A stretch of DNA of 64,000 bases from Lycocorax pyrrhopterus obiensis (lineage: Eukaryota > Chordata > Aves > Passeriformes > Paradisaeidae): assembly GCA_014706295.1 (NCBI GenBank), contig JACSVZ010000006.1:27999629-28063628 (forward strand), written 5' to 3'. The notes beneath the pieces are model-generated. The model was not told the DNA's origin. It searched no databases and worked only from the letters and a program-made list of their open reading frames with translations. Positions 61,101 through 64,000 of this stretch are shown piece after piece. Both the position numbers and the translations under genes were made by a program. The first letter of the stretch is position 1, and each line of letters starts with the position of its first letter.

Positions 61101-63572
61101 ATTAGGTGGGAAAGGTACATCAAGAAGCTCCGTAAGGTTTTAGAGAAGGCTTGAACAGGACATAATTTACTGTAACCAGAATGATGAGTCCTGTGGAAAA
61201 GTTGGCCTGGAGAGAGAAATTTACCCTGTCAAGGAATTTGTCATCTAGCTTCATGAAGAAAGCAACTACTAACCAGAAAAGTTGTGTACAATAAAGGAAC
61301 ATGAATAAAATGGTTACAGGAAAGAAGCAATAAAAATTTGGATAGCTGAGTATTTCCTAGCAGTAATATGAACAAGCATTTGGACTGATGTAGTTGATGA
61401 AAGCTGTGAAAGCCACCTGGTAAATTACGTTAAACCATAATGGACTTGAACATTAAAAATGCACGCTGTAGGAATGTAACAAACCCAGGAGTAAGAGTGA
61501 GTTTCTCTAATCTCTTTTTCGTAGAAGCATATCAAACATTTGTTGAAAATATTTGCTACACGTATGCCCAAAAGTATGCCCACAGTATCAAGAATGACCT
61601 CAGTAATCACAACAGTAGCTGTGTTGCTAATGCTGGCTGGATTCCAATTCCAAATTATATGTTCCAGTAATTACACTGTGTTAGCTTTTTGTTGAAGTCA
61701 GACTACATGGTTGTTTTTATAAGTGAGATTTATAGTGTTATCCTTCCCCATTTTCTGTGAGAATAAATTAATGAAGTTGGCCATGACTTGTTTCTTTGGG
61801 TCTATTTGTGAGTCAGTTTATGTAGTTAAAAGGACAGGGCTCAAAGTAAGTTCATGCTCATGTTGGATACAAAAAATTCCTGAAGCAGGTTGCCAAAGAA
61901 CTTGTGGATGCCCCATCACTGGAAGTGTTCAAGTCCAGTTGTTCAAGGATAGCCTGGTCTAGTGAAGGTGTCCCTGCCCATCGTAGGGGAGCTGGAACTA
62001 GATGCTCTTTAAGGTCCCTTCCAACTTAAACCAGTCTATGATTGTACCTAGTAGTTCAGCTTTATCCAGAAGCTGGCAGTGTTCGTGTCACGTTACTTAG
62101 TAAAAGTTAGTATTTTACAAATTAAATAATAGATTTTTTTTTTAAACAAGTCTGTGAATGTATTGTGGAAGAGCTTTCTCTAACCAAAGGCTTGAACTGA
62201 TTAGTACCCAGTAGAACAGAAAAAGGGTAAGACAAAGTTGCTTTAGTTTTGATCCAGACTGGCTTCTGTTCCAAATTAGAAGCATGCAAAGACATTTTAA
62301 GTGGTGTAGCTTATTCTGCTAACTTGTTGTAGTCCCAGATGGAACTGTCAGGAATGCTCTCAGCAACTGACATTGACTGACCTGCATAAACCACCTGCAT
62401 GTGATGCAGGAATTGGAGACCAATTAGTACAATCTTTGTGTGCTGCCATGGCACAAACTATGCTTAATATAAGTTCTGTTGCTGTATTTACTGCAAGTGC
62501 AGTAAAAAAAGACTTTGCAGAAAATATTAAAGCCGTTTGGAAATTGTCTTACCCTCCATTCTTTTAACCTAGAGATAGTGGTTGTGTATTCTGCTGTGTA
62601 GCTGCACAGAGGTGTTACCTTGCTTGCTCTTCCTGAATTGCTCAGGAAGCTTGTGAGTTGCTCAGTAAGCAAGTGAAAGCTTAAAAAAGCTAAATCATAT
62701 GTTCTAGCAATATGATGGGATCTTTGCTTAAAGAGGGAGCATGAAGTTAATAGCTTGTGTTAAATGGATTGGTTTATGCTGCACATTGTAAACTGTTCAG
62801 TAAACGTTCACTGACAGCGTGTTGTGTGTGTTTGTTTCTGTGGAGGGAGAGAGAATGTGTGTGCACTGATGTTTTTAAGATTTGATCAAGGCAAGCTTGG
62901 CCAAAATGGACTAAAGTTTGTTGAATTGGAGCAGGCTTTCAGAGGAGAGGAGTAAAGCTCATCATTAACACCCGGACCACCCATTTACTGGGGACTTGAA
63001 ATTTGTATATGGGAAAAACATCTTCAAACAGAAGCTGCTATTTTTTTTTTGTTTAGAGGAATAATGTGATAATCTCTTAAAATTTTTCAGGAACAATTGA
63101 ATGCTTGTCATTAAATTTTCATTCAGATGTACATTGCATTCTTGTCCAAAAAGTGGCAAAGTGACTCACCTTGAAGGCAAAGAGCCTTAAAATGAACAAG
63201 CTTATTAAGATGCACTACCTGCCATGGCTGTAATAACTTGGTGTGTGTATTATGTTAGGTGTCCTTTTCAGTCTGCATCTCTAAACCTTGCTTCTATGTA
63301 AGGTATTTTGAGGCTTTCCTGTTTGTCTGAATGAGATGTTGTGTTCATATTAAGTTTTTCAGGAAACTTCTAGTACATCTGTGCAGTGCTTCCAAATTTA
63401 CTTTAATACTTTTTTTCTCGAGGGTCACGATCAGAGTTCCACTCTTGCCCAGCACTCTGCTGAATTGACATTACCCAATCATCATCCATTTCACAGAGAT
63501 TTACTTCGATATGCTAAACTGATGGAGTGGCTCAAGAACACAGATTATGGAAAATATGAAGGGCTAACAAAG
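52044..63572 (+). CDS. EXOC1: EXOC1 (SEC3), exocyst complex component 1, N-terminal half; continues beyond window
   Basis: Coding exons are 52044-52167, 52993-53123, 55119-55278, optional 56154-56174, 56932-57119, 57736-57963, 58198-58330, 58508-58617 and 63423-63572. They join in frame to 408 codons (415 with the microexon) of a protein of roughly 880-895 residues in other vertebrates. The product starts [20 protein letters not shown] and is nearly identical to mammalian EXOC1 as I remember it. Residues about 1-135 form the Sec3 PH-like, PI(4,5)P2-binding domain with a lysine-rich patch ([14 protein letters not shown]). An acidic linker follows ([20 protein letters not shown]), then long heptad-rich coiled coils (exons at 56932-58330) that pack into the exocyst core. 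EXOC1 marks sites of exocytosis at the plasma membrane and joins the octameric vesicle-tethering exocyst. The remaining 3' exons lie past 64000. Confidence 0.97.
52993..53123 (+). CDS. EXOC1: EXOC1 coding exon 2 (PH-like domain)
   Basis: The acceptor TTTAATAG ends at 52992 and the donor is AAA|GTATGT. The 131-nt exon codes for [16 protein letters not shown] to DAKDAVK and carries the basic residues expected to contact PI(4,5)P2. Its length and phases equal those of EXOC1L exon 2. Confidence 0.96.
53124..55118 (+). other. EXOC1: EXOC1 intron between coding exons 2 and 3
   Basis: This GT-AG intron is about 2 kb and AT-rich. I saw no recognised repeat or additional exon in it. The preceding intron (52168-52992) is similar. 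Confidence 0.8.
55119..55278 (+). CDS. EXOC1: EXOC1 coding exon 3 (end of PH-like domain)
   Basis: The acceptor TTTTGCAG ends at 55118 and the donor is GGAAG|GTAAAT. The exon codes for [18 protein letters not shown] to VSSQLLE plus one base. It completes the Sec3 PIP2-binding domain, matching the FDLHF...[10 protein letters not shown] signature. Confidence 0.96.
55279..56931 (+). other. EXOC1: EXOC1 intron pair flanking the microexon
   Basis: About 0.87 kb of intron lies upstream and 0.76 kb downstream of the 21-nt cassette. The upstream flank close to the cassette is rich in pyrimidines and contains TCTCTGCTTCC, CCTCTGC and TTCTTCAG, and a CTTTTTGTTTGTTTG tract follows downstream. Both are compatible with regulated splicing. 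Confidence 0.7.
56154..56174 (+). CDS. EXOC1: EXOC1 21-nt in-frame cassette microexon
   Basis: A 21-nt segment is flanked by a pyrimidine-rich acceptor (TTAATTCTTCAG ending 56153) and a donor GAAG|GTGCGT. It has the same phase as its neighbours, so inclusion adds seven residues (LPKVAEE between LLE and SVPSGENQ) without shifting the frame. I recall the same LPKVAEE segment in a human EXOC1 isoform. Very short cassette exons of this kind are typical of neural splicing programmes; tissue specificity here is inferred. Confidence 0.82.
56932..57119 (+). CDS. EXOC1: EXOC1 coding exon (acidic linker and start of coiled coil)
   Basis: The acceptor GCCTAAG ends at 56931 and the donor is GGG|GTAAGC. 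The exon codes for [16 protein letters not shown], then [19 protein letters not shown] and SRELQVLDG. The acidic, flexible segment links the PH-like domain to the coiled-coil body. Confidence 0.96.
57120..57735 (+). other. EXOC1: EXOC1 intron between the acidic-linker and coiled-coil exons
   Basis: This GT-AG intron of 616 bp shows no repeat or extra exon. The next two introns are shorter (57964-58197 and 58331-58507) and are also empty of recognisable features. Confidence 0.8.
57736..57963 (+). CDS. EXOC1: EXOC1 coding exon (coiled coil)
   Basis: The acceptor TGTACAG ends at 57735 and the donor is GTG|GTAAGC. The exon has 76 codons, from [18 protein letters not shown] to LLSEIEFLV. Heptad-spaced leucine and isoleucine residues with many charged residues indicate the helix that pairs with other exocyst subunits. 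Confidence 0.97.
58198..58330 (+). CDS. EXOC1: EXOC1 coding exon (helical body)
   Basis: The acceptor TTTTGTAG ends at 58197 and the donor is CCAG|GTAATG. The exon codes for [17 protein letters not shown] to [11 protein letters not shown] plus one base of a split glycine codon. Confidence 0.97.
58508..58617 (+). CDS. EXOC1: EXOC1 coding exon (helical body)
   Basis: The acceptor TTTGTAG ends at 58507 and the donor is CAGCAG|GTATTA. The exon completes the split glycine and codes for [16 protein letters not shown] to HLNSVFVQQ. The HDMLHAV stretch differs from the HDLLLAV I recall in mammals, a modest lineage change. Confidence 0.96.
58618..63422 (+). other. EXOC1: EXOC1 4.8-kb intron
   Basis: This is the longest EXOC1 intron in the window. 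It contains a CR1 3' fragment (61881-62043) and an A/C-rich simple stretch near 58978-59010. It ends in an unusual GAG acceptor. Nothing else was recognised. Confidence 0.8.
61881..62043 (+). mobile_element. CR1 LINE 3' fragment in EXOC1 intron
   Basis: Landmarks are GAAGCAGGTTGCCAAAGAAC, GATGCCCCATCACTGGAAG, GAAGGTGTCCCTGCCCATC and an end CCAGTCTATGATTG. It lies in the 4.8-kb intron in the same orientation as the gene. Confidence 0.88.
63423..63572 (+). CDS. EXOC1: EXOC1 coding exon, last one in the window
   Basis: The exon codes for [18 protein letters not shown] to [10 protein letters not shown], exactly 50 codons in phase 0-0, with donor AAAG|GTATGA. The acceptor is a T-rich tract ending in CTCGAG, so G rather than C or T precedes AG, which is rare. 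No alternative AG in the right place preserves the conserved VQQ|GHDQSS junction. The rest of the gene lies beyond the window. Confidence 0.94.
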
Positions 63573-64000
63573 GTATGAGAAGTGCTCAAATGATGCTAGA
63601 GAATGGACATATAGAGTGGGCTTGAGAGTCAAAAGAATTGCCTGTGTGTATGTACATGTCATTTTAATATTGCTATATATTAAATATAACTCGCTGCTCC
63701 TCTTTTTTTATTCCTTTTTAGAATAGGAAACTTCATATTTTAGTATTTGTGGTATCCTGCTCTGTTTTTTCCTCAAACATTCTATTTGGAAGTATCATGA
63801 GATATTTGTCTTAATATTTATGTAAAACAAATTTGTCTTTGTACAGCCTAGTAAGAAAAAGAATTAAGCTAATTTCAAATTGGTGTGCTTATTGCCTGTG
63901 TAACAACTCTATTTCAACAGACCTTCATTTCACTTGGGAGTGTCAAAAACTTCAGAGGTCTCTTGTACAGTAGATTAAATAGAAACGTTTTTGCCTTGTA
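63573..64000 (+). other. EXOC1: EXOC1 intron, continues past the window
   Basis: This is the intron start after the donor GTATGA. It is AT-rich and no further exon was seen. Confidence 0.8.

Overview
This is a vertebrate nuclear window, almost certainly from a bird. The evidence is CR1 LINE 3' ends, ERVL-type solo LTRs, and two copies of a tRNA-headed SINE whose tail matches a CR1 LINE tail. That SINE looks like the TguSINE1 family, which points to a songbird (Passeriformes). There are no bacterial-style operons; genes are split into short exons with GT-AG introns in AT-rich DNA.

Region 1 (about 1-38,100) is a gene desert. I found no convincing coding exon on either strand. It holds two solo LTRs (6055-6528 and 7667-8308), CR1 fragments (9343-9440 on the minus strand, 20905-21539, 23200-23392, and an old copy at about 28955-29330), a SINE (15374-15512), a GGATA/GGACA pentanucleotide array (26031-26152), a perfect 22-bp palindrome (36529-36550) and several AT-rich stretches that could be conserved regulatory elements. 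In other vertebrates NMU lies upstream of this gene pair, so the desert may be the NMU-EXOC1L intergenic space; no NMU exon was recognised here.

Region 2 (38,100-44,410) is EXOC1L, plus strand, starting in a CpG island. Three coding exons (38485-38605, 42188-42318, 44147-44410) give 171 residues. The protein is essentially only the Sec3-type N-terminal PH-like domain with a short hydrophobic cysteine-rich tail.

Region 3 (44,411-49,860) is intergenic. It holds a minus-strand SINE and a CR1 copy that ends about 170 bp before the next CpG island.

Region 4 (49,860-64,000) is the 5' half of EXOC1 (SEC3), plus strand. It has a CpG-island promoter, a non-coding first exon ending at 50109, and coding exons from the ATG at 52044 to the exon ending at 63572; the gene continues past the window. 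The window covers 408 codons, or 415 with a 21-nt in-frame microexon (56154-56174). EXOC1 is the exocyst subunit that binds PI(4,5)P2 at the plasma membrane and helps tether secretory vesicles.

The main biological point is that EXOC1L and EXOC1 are tandem paralogues. Both open with a first coding exon ending in phase 1, then a 131-nt exon, then an exon starting in phase 0. EXOC1L keeps only the membrane-binding module and lacks the exocyst-assembly coiled coils, and its basic patch differs. It could act as a partial copy that competes with or modifies EXOC1.
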